Source: Cercozoa sp. M6MM
Lineage: Eukaryota > Endomyxa: Ascetosporea
DNA length: 64,000 nt
Strand: one strand, 5' to 3'
Assembly: GCA_040357565.1 (NCBI GenBank)
Contig: JBDODJ010000037.1
Below the pieces are notes generated by a model that was given only the letters and a program-made list of their open reading frames with translations, did not search any database and had not been told where the DNA came from. Within the stretch, counting starts at the first letter, position 1; every line of letters starts with the position of its first letter. Positions 35,090 through 50,232 of this stretch are shown here, piece after piece. The position numbers and the translations under genes are program-made.

Positions 35090-35236
35090 TACATGTATCG
35101 TATTTGCCGATCACAGGATGCCGCCGGCTCCAANNNNNNNNNNNNNNNNNNNNNNNNNNNNNNNNNNNNNNNNNNNNNNNNNNNNNNNNNNNNNNNNNNN
35201 NNNNNNNNNNNNNNNNNNNNNNNNNNNNNNNNNCTT

Positions 35237-35315
<79 letters not shown>
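34769..35315. other. Intergenic stretch with TG repeat, 100-N gap and a duplicated segment
   Basis: It holds (TG)n at about 35040-35088, a 100-N gap at 35134-35233 and a second (TG)n at about 35239-35314 that runs up to the stop codon of the next gene. About 37 bp at 34929-34965 are a near copy of 35521-35557 in that next gene. Missing sequence in the gap may hide part of a gene. Confidence 0.6.
35040..35314. repeat. (TG)n runs around a 100-N assembly gap
   Basis: TG at about 35040-35088 and 35239-35314, with N 35134-35233 between. The right run ends next to the stop codon of the minus-strand gene at 35316. Confidence 0.85.
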
Positions 35316-35951
35316 CTACTCGTAGTTACGCAGGTGTACCATTGTGCGAGCGACCTGGTAGGCGCCCTGTAGCGCGTTCTGTGCTTTGTGCGGCTCGCCG
35401 GTGGAGCTTTGGAGCTGCGCCAGCTGCAGCTGCAACTGGACTTGCGTCTCCAGCGCGGCGTCCTGCTGACTCATCTTGAGCTGGCGCTTCAGCTGCTCCA
35501 GCTCACTCTGCGGAACATTCATGTCGGACAAAGTGTACGCGAAGTCATCGGCACACGGTACAAGCATCACACCAACAAAACACTGAGTACCTGCACGGAG
35601 GAAGCGGCGCGACCCTCCCAAACCGCGTCCGTCTGAACGTCCATGTTGTGCTGCACGCACAGGCACAAAAATCCACACATGCACCACACATGCAAGAAAC
35701 GCCGATTTGGTCCGTACCCGACGTGCAAGAGCCACAAGTTGCCGCACGAGCTTGACGTCCTTGGAGTTCGTCTGAACATGCTGCAGCGCGATTTGGATTG
35801 CCAGCCCTGGCTGCACCTTTTGGTGCACAAGGTGCTGCATGTGTTGCGCCTGTGAGGGCACAAATAATCACAAAGATCAACATCACAGAAAAATGCTCAG
35901 TACCACTGCCTCTGGCAGCAGCTGTTGCGACAACTCGTGTAAATTCAACAT
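35316..35951 (-). CDS. Uncharacterised small helical / coiled-coil protein
   Basis: I do not recognise this gene. Four exons join in frame. They read 'MLNLHELSQQLLPEAV' (from ATG 35951), 'AQHMQHLVHQKVQPGLAIQI'...'VRQLVALARR', 'HNMDVQTDAVWEGRAASSVQ', and 'SELEQLKRQLKMSQQDAALE'...'MVHLRNYE' ending in TAG at 35316-35318. That is about 145 residues, with a helical first half and a Gln-rich coiled coil in the second. The third intron contains a stretch that would read 'ADDFAYTLSDM' in frame with the last exon and is nearly repeated at 34929-34965, so an alternative start or isoform is possible. Confidence 0.6.
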
Positions 35952-36315
35952 CTGCCAAGCCAGTCAAACTTCGTGATCAATTATGGGCTTTCCAATGCAA
36001 GAACGACACTGTCGTGCTTCTGGGGTTAAGTGAATGCAACTTAGCTAAGTGAAACCACCCGTGGGCACATTAAGTGACTGCAGAAAACCCAACCCGGCTA
36101 CTGGTCCAGGAACTTGAAAACCAACAAAAAAAGAAAACTCGAATGCGTCGGCAGTTGGCCAGTATTCAAAACCAGTGAAGGCCATCGTCATTGATGTGTT
36201 TACATTACATGATCATCATGAACGGAGTGTTCTGACCACTGGACCAACCAAGAGCTAAGTGAAGAAGTTATTACAGTTGAATGAAAACGGTTTTTTGTTT
36301 GTCTCCTCATGCATC
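35952..36315. other. Intergenic region
   Basis: It lies between the start of the small helical protein gene (-) and the stop of the FN3 receptor gene (-), and should hold the promoter of the former. AT-rich, with short A runs at about 36125. No gene seen. Confidence 0.3.
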
Positions 36316-40103
<3,788 letters not shown>

Positions 40104-40541
40104 TGGGTGGCAGAGATCAAAGACTGACTGCAGCGTACACACGCCTCACCGGTTTTCAGACGACGGCGTCGACAGGAAGGGAACTGTACGGAACAACATC
40201 GATAGCAGATCTTTGAGACCTTACAGTGCAAAAAGTACCACATCCGACGCTATTGAACCAGAGTTGTTAAACTGGGCGCAGCCGCCCACAGCTATTTGGC
40301 GGCTATAGCTGTCAAAAACGGTGTTTGTCTTTGCAATTGAGCTTGCGTCGTCGGCCACTGCTTGTAAATTAGTATCGGAATCGAATTACAGCAAAAAAAA
40401 AAAAAAAAAAAAACAACTACACGCCGCCACTTGGTTCGTTGTTTTCGCCTGGTGGCGTTGTTTTCGCGCCAAGCCAGCTGCCGGATTTTAGTTCAACCTC
40501 ACGCACACGACGAGTCTCCAAGCCGAGCAAGGACGGGAAGG
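40104..40541. promoter_or_regulatory. Intergenic region, upstream of the FN3 receptor gene
   Basis: It separates the FN3 gene start (40103) from the stop of the ABC transporter gene (40542), both on the minus strand. A 22-base A run lies at about 40392-40413. It may hold the FN3 gene promoter and the transporter's 3' end. No gene seen. Confidence 0.35.
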
Positions 40542-41243
40542 TTACTCGACCTGGTCGCCGAACAGACGCAAAAAGGCGCGATTACGCAAGACCTCGTCGC
40601 GCAAGCCATGAGCCACCACCTGTATGCAGTTTAAGTAGCGCACACATTGGCAACATCACTCCGTGTGACCCTGGATACCTCGCCCTTGTCGAGAACGGCG
40701 ACGTGTGTAGCCACTTCCTTTACCTACAGGGAACCACAAGTTACTTGTGCATGCGTGAACACAAGCATGCGAACTACGGTGGAGTGTCGGTGCGCCACAA
40801 TGACGACAGCTGCTCCCGCCGCGACCATCTCGCGCACTTGGCGCAGCACGCTCTGCTCCGTCGCGCCGTCCAGAGCCGAGGTCGGCTCGTCCTACATGTC
40901 AACATCCACATACACACACACACACACCCAAGTTATGCACACGCATAACGAACAAGCCAAGGTGACTACCAAGATGACGAGCTGCGCATCGCGGCGCATC
41001 CACGCGCGCGCCAGTGCAAGTCGCTGTCGCTCGCCGCCACTGAGCGTTTGTCCGCGCTGATGCAGACACTCGTCTTGTCCGTGCGGAAGTTCATCGATGA
41101 CCTGACGAACGTGGGCCTGCTCGAGTGCGAGGTGCAGCTGCTTGGGCGACGCGTTGCTTTGAGTGTCAGCAAGGCGCAGGTTGTCTGCCGTCGACATTGA
41201 GAAAAGTGACGGGTCCTGCGGCACTCTATGTGTGCGTCATCCG

Positions 41244-41279
<36 letters not shown>

Positions 41280-43796
41280 ACATAGCCATGTTGGACACAA
41301 CATACGCCATCACGGAGGAAAGAAGGGGAAAAGTACAGAGCAATGTGACGACGCCATTGCTGCGTGTCAAGATCAAGGACGCGCTCGGTGCTACTGTCGT
41401 CAGTGACACGAGTGCTGGCTGTGACACTGCCCTGTTGCGGTGAATAGAAACGCAGCAACAGCTTTGTCAACGTCTAACGATCAAAACACAGCACACATAC
41501 ATACACAGACACAGACATGCGATGCCTATTTATTGTGCGAGTAAAGACGTTACAGACTTGCCGCCGCCGGAAGGTCCAACAAGCGCAGTCACGGTACCGG
41601 CACGCAAAGGCAACGTCACGTTCTTACTGTGCCATCTCACAGCGTAAAAACAGAGAAGTCAAGGGATATACGGAGTGGAGGAGTACAGCACCGGTCGTTC
41701 GGGTCGCGACGGGTATGCAAAAGTGACGTTGTGAAGAGAGACACCGGTCCAGGTGCACTCACTATCATCCGCCTTCGACTCTGATACGACAGAGTAAGCT
41801 ATAGGGGACGTAGAGATGTATAACAGCAACAAAGTTACCCTCAATGACTTCAGGTTCAAACTCGGTCTGCAGCGATCTGACGAAGTTGAATTGGGCGGCA
41901 CCTGTGCAAGTGTCAGTTCCCCTTGTGGTCGCCCCCAACCTGATACCAAACTGAGAATGAAAGTCGCACCCTCTCGCACACACCGCAGCGACTTAAACAG
42001 CGACACCTGTTCCACATGCATATACACAGAAACAGACATACAGACACAGACACACAGACACACAGACACACAGACACACAGACACACACACACACACACA
42101 CAGCGGGAGACAAAGAGCATACCAAGTGAAGCACGCCGACGACTGCCTTGCTCACGATGCCAGGCACGGCAGCAGCAGGCAGGTGCCGCAACGTCACAAT
42201 GCTCCAGGTGCACATGGCCGGGAAGGCATTGCGCAACAGTGACTGAGCACACACCTCTCGCATTGACAGACAGGAAACCAGCCGGCATCTAGGGTACCGT
42301 GCGCAGTTGAGACAAGGTTTCGGCAGCAGCGTTCATCATTTGCGCAGACATGCACCTACAACACGCAAACACACATGCATACGCTGCAACATCGTGAGTG
42401 ATTATATCAGAGGAAAAACACATCTCTGACACGCGTCTAAGCTGCCAATTCTGAGCGTCGGCACCCTGCAAAGATACAAGGCACATTGTCCTAGGTACGG
42501 GCAAGAACAGACACTAAATGCGATAAAGTAGAAGGAACCAAGGCGCGCAGCAGAGAGATACCCGTGGATGTGATACACTCTGCGCACACACTCTCACATG
42601 CACATGCGCATACAAAGAGGTGAGTATCATGCCAATCCGCGATACCAGCAAAAGCACTGGTGGCACGCGCCAAAGCCTCCTTGGCGGCTGCACAAATGTG
42701 GGGTGTATAAACACAGACACAGACACAGACACATTAAACGCTACCAGCACGTCGGCGCGCACTCATGCCCTGCAGCGCGTTGATGCCACCGACGACAACC
42801 ACCAAGGGCAAAATGGACCCTGCATGGGACGGACGTAAGCAACGGGGGGGGGGGGGTGAGTAGGTAAACGAGTGTATGTTACATCCAAGAGAGGAGATGA
42901 GCGACTTGGCGTGCCACACTGTCATCATTGCCGACGCCAGAAGACTCGGCACACCTGCGGTACCAACATGATCGATCAGTGAACACGTGCAGCACAGTGT
43001 ACCCTCAATGGACAGAGCAGATGTGACACTGTCGTCGCTGCAGATGCGCACCGCCAGTGCAGTGGCCGCGTGACGGTTGTGTCGCCGCCCAGTGTCACCA
43101 TCCTCACTCGAGGACTCGGTCACACTGTTCGACTCTGTCACATCATCACTGTCACCAGTGTGGCTCTCGTGCCCTCCAAAGTAAGCATCGTAGGAGGCTG
43201 CAGTGGCCAGCAGCGGAGACGCCTGGGCCTCATCGCGCAACTGACGCGTCTTCCGACTACGGCATCGAAGAGCAGATACTTGTTTTGCCTTACCCTCTTG
43301 TTTCTCAGTCGATAAGAAAACTCACCGAGCGAGCCACGAGGCCGCAGTGTCGTTGGCAAACTTCACAAGCGCCACCGAGGCAGCGAAACGCAGCAGAAAG
43401 CGCGGGTCGGCAATGCCTGTCGCACAGAGGTGTACAAGACTCAACCGCTCGTAAATCGCAGAATGTACCATCAGCGTTGAAGAGAGTCACAAGCGGCGAC
43501 AACACCGGCGACTACGCACAGGGTACAACCAGGAGCAGATCATACCGATGCGGAGATAATTTTAACATTGATACCTTACACGCGCCAAAATCCGAGAGCG
43601 CTGGCGACGTCAAAGAGCGCAGGAACTCGCTTTCGGCAGCGCCAACGCAAGTAGACACTGCAAACTTGACAACACACTCAAAATATCAGGTATTCGTAGT
43701 GGATCGCGTACCTGCAGCATGAGCAATCATGCACGGCGCACCCAAGCCCGAAAACGCAAAGCCCAGGAAGGAACTTAGACCGTTGTTGTCCCCCAT
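40542..43796 (-). CDS. ABC half-transporter, ABCB/TAP-like (membrane domain + NBD)
   Basis: The N-terminal membrane domain runs from ATG 43796 ('MGDNNGLSSFLGFAFSGLGA') through exons such as 'IADPRFLLRFAASVALVKFA', 'ASPLLATAASYDAY' and a Ser/Asp-rich loop ('DDVTESNSVTESSSEDGD'), with further hydrophobic exons to about 42150. The nucleotide-binding domain begins with 'VSLHNVTFAYPSRPERPVL' (about 41750). It has Walker A 'ALVGPSGGGKS' (about 41560), 'KLLLRFYSPQQGSV', Q-loop region 'MPQDPSLFS' (41224), signature 'LSGGERQRLALARAW', Walker B/D-loop 'DEPTSALDGATE' (about 40880) and H-loop 'VAHRHST'. It ends 'VLDKGEVVAHGLRDEVL'...'FGDQVE' with TAA at 40542-40544. All catalytic motifs are present, so it should be an active exporter, working as a dimer. 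Substrate un-inferable. CA repeats fill several introns. Confidence 0.8.
42037..42102. repeat. CACAGA / CA compound repeat
   Basis: CACAGACA units followed by pure CA, inside an intron of the ABC transporter gene. A similar CAGACA array is at 51715-51799 in an intron of the RBM5/10-like gene, and a shorter one at about 52855-52888. Confidence 0.8.
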
Positions 43797-44251
43797 TTCG
43801 TAGTAGACCGTTCCTGCACTTGGTGAATTCAGCTAGATACACGAAAAACAAGGGTACATTATTTACTGTATAATCACGATTTTGTCTTGGCCGCTGGACT
43901 CTGTGTTGCTGTCTACTCTACATAGGTTGCCATTGTGCTTATCGTTGTGTTAATCTAACACACTGGCGTAATTCGACCTTTGTGCCTCACGCGCGCTCCA
44001 ATGAACCAGGGCGTTTTGGGCGCCTTCCACGACGACGTTGCTGTGCCGGCGACTTCGTCGCGCTCTGGTACGCTTCTTTAGATGGGACTGGTACGCGATA
44101 CACTTTCCGCAGATAGTCGGTCGCGCAAAAGCCGCAGCAGATCGCGATCGCGCAGTCGCACCCGTCGGTATACTTGTGCGTGAGCACGTGCGTGCTTAGG
44201 GGAATGAAAGTTATCACAGGGAGCGCCGCGAGAGAGAGCAGGGACCGCGTG
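43797..44251. promoter_or_regulatory. Region between divergent ABC transporter and CDK8-like genes
   Basis: Probable bidirectional promoter region. Apart from the doubtful 76-codon minus-strand ORF at 43987-44217, I see no gene. Confidence 0.35.
43987..44217 (-). CDS. Possible small Cys-rich ORF or 5' exon upstream of the ABC gene
   Basis: A 76-codon ORF reads 'MITFIPLSTHVLTHKYTDG', then a run with five Cys ('CDCAIAICCGFC') and a basic tail. It lies between the ABC transporter start (-) and the CDK8-like gene (+). It could be a small gene, an upstream exon or chance. I cannot join it to the ABC frame. Confidence 0.2.
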   Translation of the reverse strand: MITFIPLSTHVLTHKYTDGCDCAIAICCGFCATDYLRKVYRVPVPSKEAYQSATKSPAQQRRRGRRPKRPGSLERA

Positions 44252-45992
44252 ATGCCACGATGCTCTCCAGTGCTGCCGGTAGATTATCTCTGCTTTTCCT
44301 GTAGCTAGCCCGCCTTATGTGTGGTCCGCTTAGCCAAGTGGCAAGCACACACGATCAAGGATCGATACTTCATGCCCGCCAGAGGCGAGAACAAGATTGG
44401 TCAGGGCACCTACGGTTCCGTCTTTGTTGCGCATCGTCGCCGGTATGTCATTTTGTGTTAACACCCCTCTTAAATGGTATTCCCTATGTTATCCCTACGT
44501 TTTACCGATGTCGGCGCCGTCAGGAAGCAGCAGATGGGCAAGGTGGAGGTGCCGCGAAAAGGCGAGCCCGTGGCCATCAAGCAGCTGCACCTGGAGCGTG
44601 AGAAGGAAGGGTTCCCTGTGACAAGTGTGCGCGAGATCGCTCTGCTTCAACTCAGTCAGGTGAGTGACTCTGTCCGCGCGGACCTGTGGCCTGTGCGAAT
44701 GGCCTGTGTGATGGCCTGTGCAAATGGCCTGTGCATGTGATAAGGGTGTGTGTGCGTGTCCAGGCCCGGCACGCGCAGGCACTCAAGAGTCAGCAGCAGT
44801 CGCGGCACTCCCTGCAGACGCTGCCGTCGCAAGAGCCCGTGGTCAGTCTGCGCGACGTGTGCGCACTCGAGCGAACGCTGCGGCAACCCTCGGCGCCGCG
44901 CGACGTCTTCCTCGTGTAGGCCTATCCTAGGCCGATCCCTCCTAGCCCTCATACAACTTTCCTTCTGTTGTCGCTCTATTGGGGTGGGTGCTTTCAGCTT
45001 TGAAAAGTGCGACCATGACCTTCGTGGTCTTATTTTAAATCGTAGGTACACTGACACACGCGTGTTCTTCTTGTGCTTTCGACACTGTATATGTGTTGTG
45101 TGTTGTGTGTTGTGGATAGGAACTTTGGCGACCAACTGCGCACCAATCGTGCTTGGCAGAAGGTGTCCTGCCTGTTTGTATACGTATACGGAGAGTGTAT
45201 CGATGATATGTGTGCTTTGTGGGGGTTATGGCAAAACAGTGGATTCTCGGGGCACTGCTGGAGTCGCTGCAGGTGCTACACGACGAGTGTGGCGTACGCT
45301 TGTCCCTATTTCTCTCACTCCTTTCCCATCTCTCTCTCTCTCTCTCTCTCTCAGGTTCTCCATCGTGATGTCAAGAGTGCCAATATCCTGGTACTTTTCC
45401 TCAGTTCCGCGCCTCGATCTCCATGTGCACGCGTATTTCTGCGTGTGGGAAAAAGGTGAAAAACAACGGTGCTGTACGACTGGCGGATCTTGGTCTGGCG
45501 CGGTACATGTCCCGTTCGCATGTTTTAAAAAGTGACCACACACACAAGCTTGTTTCTGGTGTCTCAGGCAGTACCTGCGCGACCCGTTCCGACGTCTGCG
45601 CGAACTTGACCGCACTGGCGCCTGTACAGTTCCTTGTTTCCCTTTCTTACTCTGTGTCTTAAGACCTCCTCACTCTGACTGCACAGGCAAGGACGAGGAC
45701 AAGGACCTGGAGGATGCCCGCAAGACGCCCAACGTAGTCACATTGTGGTACCTGAAAGCGCACCTGTGTATGGCGGGTCTCCCTATCTGATAGGCGTGCG
45801 TGTTTGCAGGTACCGTGCTCCCGAACTGCTGCTGCACGAGCGTTGCTATGGCAGGTACTGGCTTTACCCCCCCCCCCGAATGTCACCCTTACCCTCCTTC
45901 TGTCAACTGTTTCAGTGGCATCGACATCTGGTCGGCGGGTTGCGTCTTTGCCGAAATGATACTGGTAGTTCTCGGCCACCCCTTGTACACAC

Positions 45993-46050
<58 letters not shown>

Positions 46051-46572
46051 CTGTTGTTTCCATTGACGTTTCTTCTTCTTGTGTTCATGTGGATAGGGCA
46101 AGCCGCTGTTCGGAGAGCCGACCGAAGTGCGTGCGCTCAGTGCCATTGTCGAGGTAGTTGGTGTTTCTGTTGAACTCCTTTTTCGCTACTTAATCCCTCT
46201 CGTGGACACAGTTATTAGGCTTACCCAACGACGATGCTTGGCCGACAGAGGTGCCCTACTGTCTTGCCTCGCCGCTCTCTGCCGTACTTTTGTTGGTTTG
46301 TGGAAAAGGGCGAGTCGTTTGAAAAACTGTGCGAACGTCACTACAGTCTGGTGCGTATCTGACCTCCCTTGTCTTTTGTTGGCATCCCCGCGGACGACTT
46401 GTGTGCTGACCTGCAGACTCCACGAGCACCTGATCGGCCGACGTTTGATGCTGTGTTTGATAGCGTCGATGCCGACGCGAAAGATGTACGTTACATTTCC
46501 TCCCAGAGAGTCTGTTTTGTGTGTCTGTGTGTGTGTGTGCGTGTGTGTGTGTCTATGTGCGTGTCTATGTGT

Positions 46573-46624
<52 letters not shown>

Positions 46625-46634
46625 NNNNNNNNNN

Positions 46635-46682
<48 letters not shown>

Positions 46683-47440
46683 TGATAGTTGCTGCGCAAG
46701 CTGCTGGCACTGCATCCGCGACGACGAATGTCGGCTCGAGAGGCGCTGCAACACGCGTTTTTCAAGCGGGTTCTCTCCCATTCAGGCTCCCTCCACTCTC
46801 TATAGCCACACATGTCTTGTGTTTTTCTGAAAGCAGGGACCTGCAAAAAAGCCACCTTTGGAGATCCTGTACCTTGCCCTGCCCTTACCCTACATATCTA
46901 TATGGTTGTGAAATGTGAATGCCGTGTTACATGATTATGCTTATAGCGAGAAGCTTGCCCCGTCGTTTGAAGCCACCTTTAGCAACGAACGTTAGTAAGC
47001 TCAATGTCGCATTTGCCCAAGCGTCACCCTCACCGAGTGGCACCCTCACCAAACGCGGAAACTGGACGTGGGTGATTTGGCTGCTAGGCCGATGGGAGAT
47101 ACAAAATGTCGGTACTCTCACTACGACTAGTCCGGTCGCCTTGTGGCAGCCGATGATTCCTTTCAGTTGCTTTAATGCTGTTACCCTCTTAACGTAAGCA
47201 TAAGTGTTGTTACGAAATGGTATTTTCCATCCGGCCCGTCAGATCTGTCTGAGTTCTGGTGCTTCGCGCGGAAGAAAGCTATTCAATAAGCACTTTGAGA
47301 AGTGTGGTGTATTGTGTTTGTCTGGTATCCTGACCTCTCCGAGAGCGTTGCTAACCTCCTTACCCTGTGCTTGGTAGACTGACCTCGAAAGAGCAAGATT
47401 TTGCTCCTTTCCTGAAAAGGCTCTCTACTCACCAGGTAAA
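44252..47440 (+). CDS. CDK8/19-like cyclin-dependent kinase (Mediator type)
   Basis: Exons read through a full kinase domain: Gly loop 'KIGQGTYGSVFVAHRR' (about 44390-44440), 'VAIKQLHLEREKEGFPVTSV' with 'REIALL' (about 44570-44650), hinge 'FLVFEKCDHDL' (about 44911 and 44999), 'VLHRDVKSANIL' (about 45356-45390), 'VRLADLGLAR' (about 45475-45502), 'VVTLWYRAPELLL' (about 45735-45830), 'IDIWSAGCVFAEM', 'GKPLFGEPTEV', 'LLGLPNDDAWPTE' and 'LHPRRRMSAREALQHAFF' (about 46710-46765). DLG in place of DFG, the R-E-I-A-L-L helix C and the 'D-P-F-R-R-L-R-E-L-D' stretch resemble CDK8/19 (DMG; SPLKPLADLD). About 25 extra residues ('GKDEDKDLEDARK') sit before the WYRAPE motif. The start is inferred (ATG 44252, or 44373 if shorter). 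Exons after 46860 ('KLAPSFEATFSNERY', 'LTEWHPHQTRKLD') are likely but the end is unresolved. One TG intron has an N gap. Confidence 0.7.
46519..46682. repeat. (TG)n with 10-N gap
   Basis: TG/TGTC run interrupted by N 46625-46634, filling an intron of the CDK8-like kinase just before the exon coding 'LLRKLLALHPRRR'. A (CA)n of about 55 bp lies in another intron of this gene at about 45988-46045. Confidence 0.9.
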
Positions 47441-48566
47441 GCACCTCTCCAGGCTCCAGCCCTTGCACTCTCACGGAATCCCTTGTTGCTGTCTTCCCAG
47501 CACAGAGAGCCTTTCTTTTTCTCCTTTACGTCCCTCCTTCTCCTTCCTTCCTTCTTCTGACTACCGGGCCTCTCATCCTTCCCGACCAGTCTACTTCCTG
47601 TACTTTGCCGACCCTATCTTGGGGTAACTACCTCTGAACTGACTACGTCTACTGACTCAATTCTTCTTCACATCGATTCCATTTGTTTCTTTAGTCTTTT
47701 TCCTGGCATAGTACTCTTTTGCACTACCAAAGCCTCAATTTCTGAAAGGCTGCGGTAACAGTGTAATACTTCGTTGGTCAGTGGAAAGAACTAAATCAAA
47801 GTACGTGATAAATTAGACGAAGCGAAGGATTAAATGATTCAGTTTGAAGAAGCGAAGTGAAGCATTACCCCAACTGAGTTCTTGCGTCTAGCTAGACGGG
47901 GAACCCCCTTACCCCGTTATAGCCCCTTTACCCCTAACCTCTCTTTAATTCTGATTTTGCCTCGAAAAACCTCGCCATACCCCTGCTCGGGTTCATCCCC
48001 GCCATAATCTGAGTCAGTCTGTAACACAATAGTCACGGTCTGGGGCGGCAATGACCTGCCTCACGATTGGATTAATTGGACTAAAAAGACCGGTAACATT
48101 CACGAGCAACGGGAGAATAATGAATCAACTACTAAAACAGGCATGCGACGCGCGTTACCGCGCTCCCACCAGGGTCAGACACACACACACGCGCGCACAC
48201 ACAACGTCACCGGGGCTCAAGCGATCGCTTAATAATCTACAAAAAAGGGAAATAAGCAGGACACGAAAAAAACTGGGGAGGGAACAACTTGGTGGAACAA
48301 AGAAGCTTAAACATACAGAACGGAGATGCGAGCATCCAGCAAACGAAACAGTGATGGAGCACGGAGCAGTGAGAACGTGCGTAAGAACAGGAAGGAAACG
48401 AGAACGTGCGACACATGGAAACTTCACTCGTAAGGACTCTTTGTTTTGGTTTTGTTGCATCGCATGCGACGCATATATGTTGTGGTTTTGTTTGGCGTTT
48501 TTTTCAAAGGTAGAGGTTTGTGTGTATGTGTCAGTGCAGTAGGCGTGCTCTCGCTCCATCTTTCGA
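47441..48566. other. Convergent intergenic region
   Basis: It lies between the 3' end of the CDK8-like gene and that of the CYRI gene. The left part is pyrimidine-rich. Around 47895-47945 there are repeated CCCCTTACCCC-type blocks next to a GGGGAACCCCC hairpin. A short (CA)n occurs at about 48180-48203. A plus-strand ORF at 48051-48542 has low-complexity basic composition and no family likeness, so I do not call it. The unresolved 3' exons of the CDK8-like gene may extend in here. Confidence 0.4.
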
Positions 48567-50051
48567 TTATGTGAGGAGCGCCGTGATCGCGTCCGGCGTG
48601 CTACACAAGGTTTATGTAATTAAGAGTCCCTGTGTGTGTGCGTGTGTGTGTGTGTGTGTATACCTCTCGTCGTTGAAGTGCATGGACGAGAAACGCAGCG
48701 CGTTCACGAGCGGGTCAATGTCGTTCTGCTGGCCCGGGAAGTCGCGCGGGAAGTCGCGCGTCAGCAGCACGGCCGCCGGTCGCATGAACACGGGCGAGCG
48801 CTTAAGGAAGGCGCCCTCCGGCTCGACGTGATCGTACAGCACGATGGCGCCCGTCATGGCGCGGATGGCCAGCATGTTCAGCGGCGACTCAACCGGGAAC
48901 TTCTTGTGTCGCGCCAACATCAGGCACGAGTTGGCGAACGTCGCGATCTGACACACATATACGCATCACACATCACACACACACACACCCCACAAATAGA
49001 AGCTACACACAGGCACACACACACGCACGAGACCCCAGACCGAAGGCAAACAGTACTGACTGAGTGAGGGCCTCGTCGTCCTTGAAGACGTTCTTGCAGG
49101 CCTTGCTGACGCACGTCATCATCGGGATGTGCGCGGCCAGGAAGAGCGAAATAAAGGAGGCGTCGTCGTCACGCACCACGAGGTCCGGGTCGTGCGCGTG
49201 CTTGTTGAGCGCACGGCGGTAGAAGGCAAAGTCGTTCTGCAGGCCGGGCTTCTTGAGCTTCTCCGTGTCGAACTTGAGAATGAAGTCGAGCACCTCGCAC
49301 AGCTTGCGCGAGAAGGCGGCATCGGCCACAAGCGGCGCCTGGCCATTCTTGCTGATGCCGGCCACAACCTGGAACGCCTTGGGCACCAGCTGCTCGAGCT
49401 CCTTCGAGAAGCGCCAGAAGCCCGCGATAATCTCGGCATTCTGCGTCACCTCCACAAAGGCTTTCTGCTCGTTCGCCTCGTTCGGCTTGCTCATAGCAGC
49501 GCGCACGACGTCCTGCTTCGACTCGTACATCTGCAGCTGCTCAAGGATACCCGGCACGCGCGCCAGAAGCTCCGTCATTTGCTGATACACCTCCGACGCA
49601 TCATCGCTCTGCGGTTGGCCATTCTCAAAGGCCTCCACTGCGACACCACAGAAATATCGAGCCGATAAATATTGATTGATGATCCTCCCGCAAGCAAAAG
49701 CAAAGAACACACACAGAAACCGCCCAACACGATCAAACACAATCAAAGCAAGAGTGGAAACGGAAGAGTCACATACGCCAGCATATGTTACAACACAAAC
49801 ACACAACAACGCAAAGCGCGAAAACAACGGCGATCAGAAAAACCTCAAAACGAAACGCCAAAAGGCGCAGCACACAAAACACTGCCCAGGCGTGCACACG
49901 CACTCTGCTGTGGTGCTGCCACATCTGCGAGTGCCAGCGTGGACACAGGCCACGTGGACGCGTGGCCCAAACGAGAAGCAGGAGGCACAAACGAACCATC
50001 AAAGCCGTCGACGAGCTCGACGCCCTTGTTCCGTGACAGGAGACCACCCAT
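48567..50051 (-). CDS. CYRI: CYRI (FAM49) Rac1-binding regulator of WAVE/Arp2/3
   Basis: CYRI proteins bind active Rac1 and oppose Scar/WAVE-driven branched actin at the leading edge. Exon 1 (from ATG 50051) reads 'MGGLLSRNKGVELVDGFD' with an N-myristoylation-type MGxxxS start, as in animal CYRI (MGNLLK). After a long intron, 'VEAFENGQPQSDDASEVYQQ', 'GILEQLQMYE', 'ILKFDTEKLKKPGLQNDFAF' and 'YYRR'-like 'FYRRAL' follow (49640 to about 49060). The last exons read 'MTGAIVLYDHVEPEGAFLKR', 'LVNALRFSSMHFNDE' and the end 'STPDAITALLT' (TAA at 48567-48569). The conserved basic patch for Rac1 (near the FYRR motif) is kept. Length, about 330 residues, equals the family. This is the DUF1394 single-domain form, not the much larger CYFIP. 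Confidence 0.88.
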
Positions 50052-50232
50052 GCTCCACTAAGACAAGGCTTGTGCGTGCTGCGTGTGTTTCTGTGCTGTG
50101 ATTACTCATGAGCTGAGTGGGGCTCGTTTTCGTCCTTTTGTTTCTGATTGAAGCACTGTTGGCTCAGAGCCCATACATGAGTTGAGCATCACGCCCTGTC
50201 GCTCAGTGCAGTGCAATGTTGTGCTTGCAGTG

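Noticed and set aside
44325..44400. tRNA-like sequence CTTAGCCAAGTGGCAAGC
   Set aside because: It codes for the first exons of the CDK8-like kinase in frame and lacks the rest of a cloverleaf.
48051..48542. 163-codon plus-strand ORF
   Set aside because: Basic, low-complexity composition, no intron signals fitting neighbours and no family likeness; lies in a convergent intergenic region.
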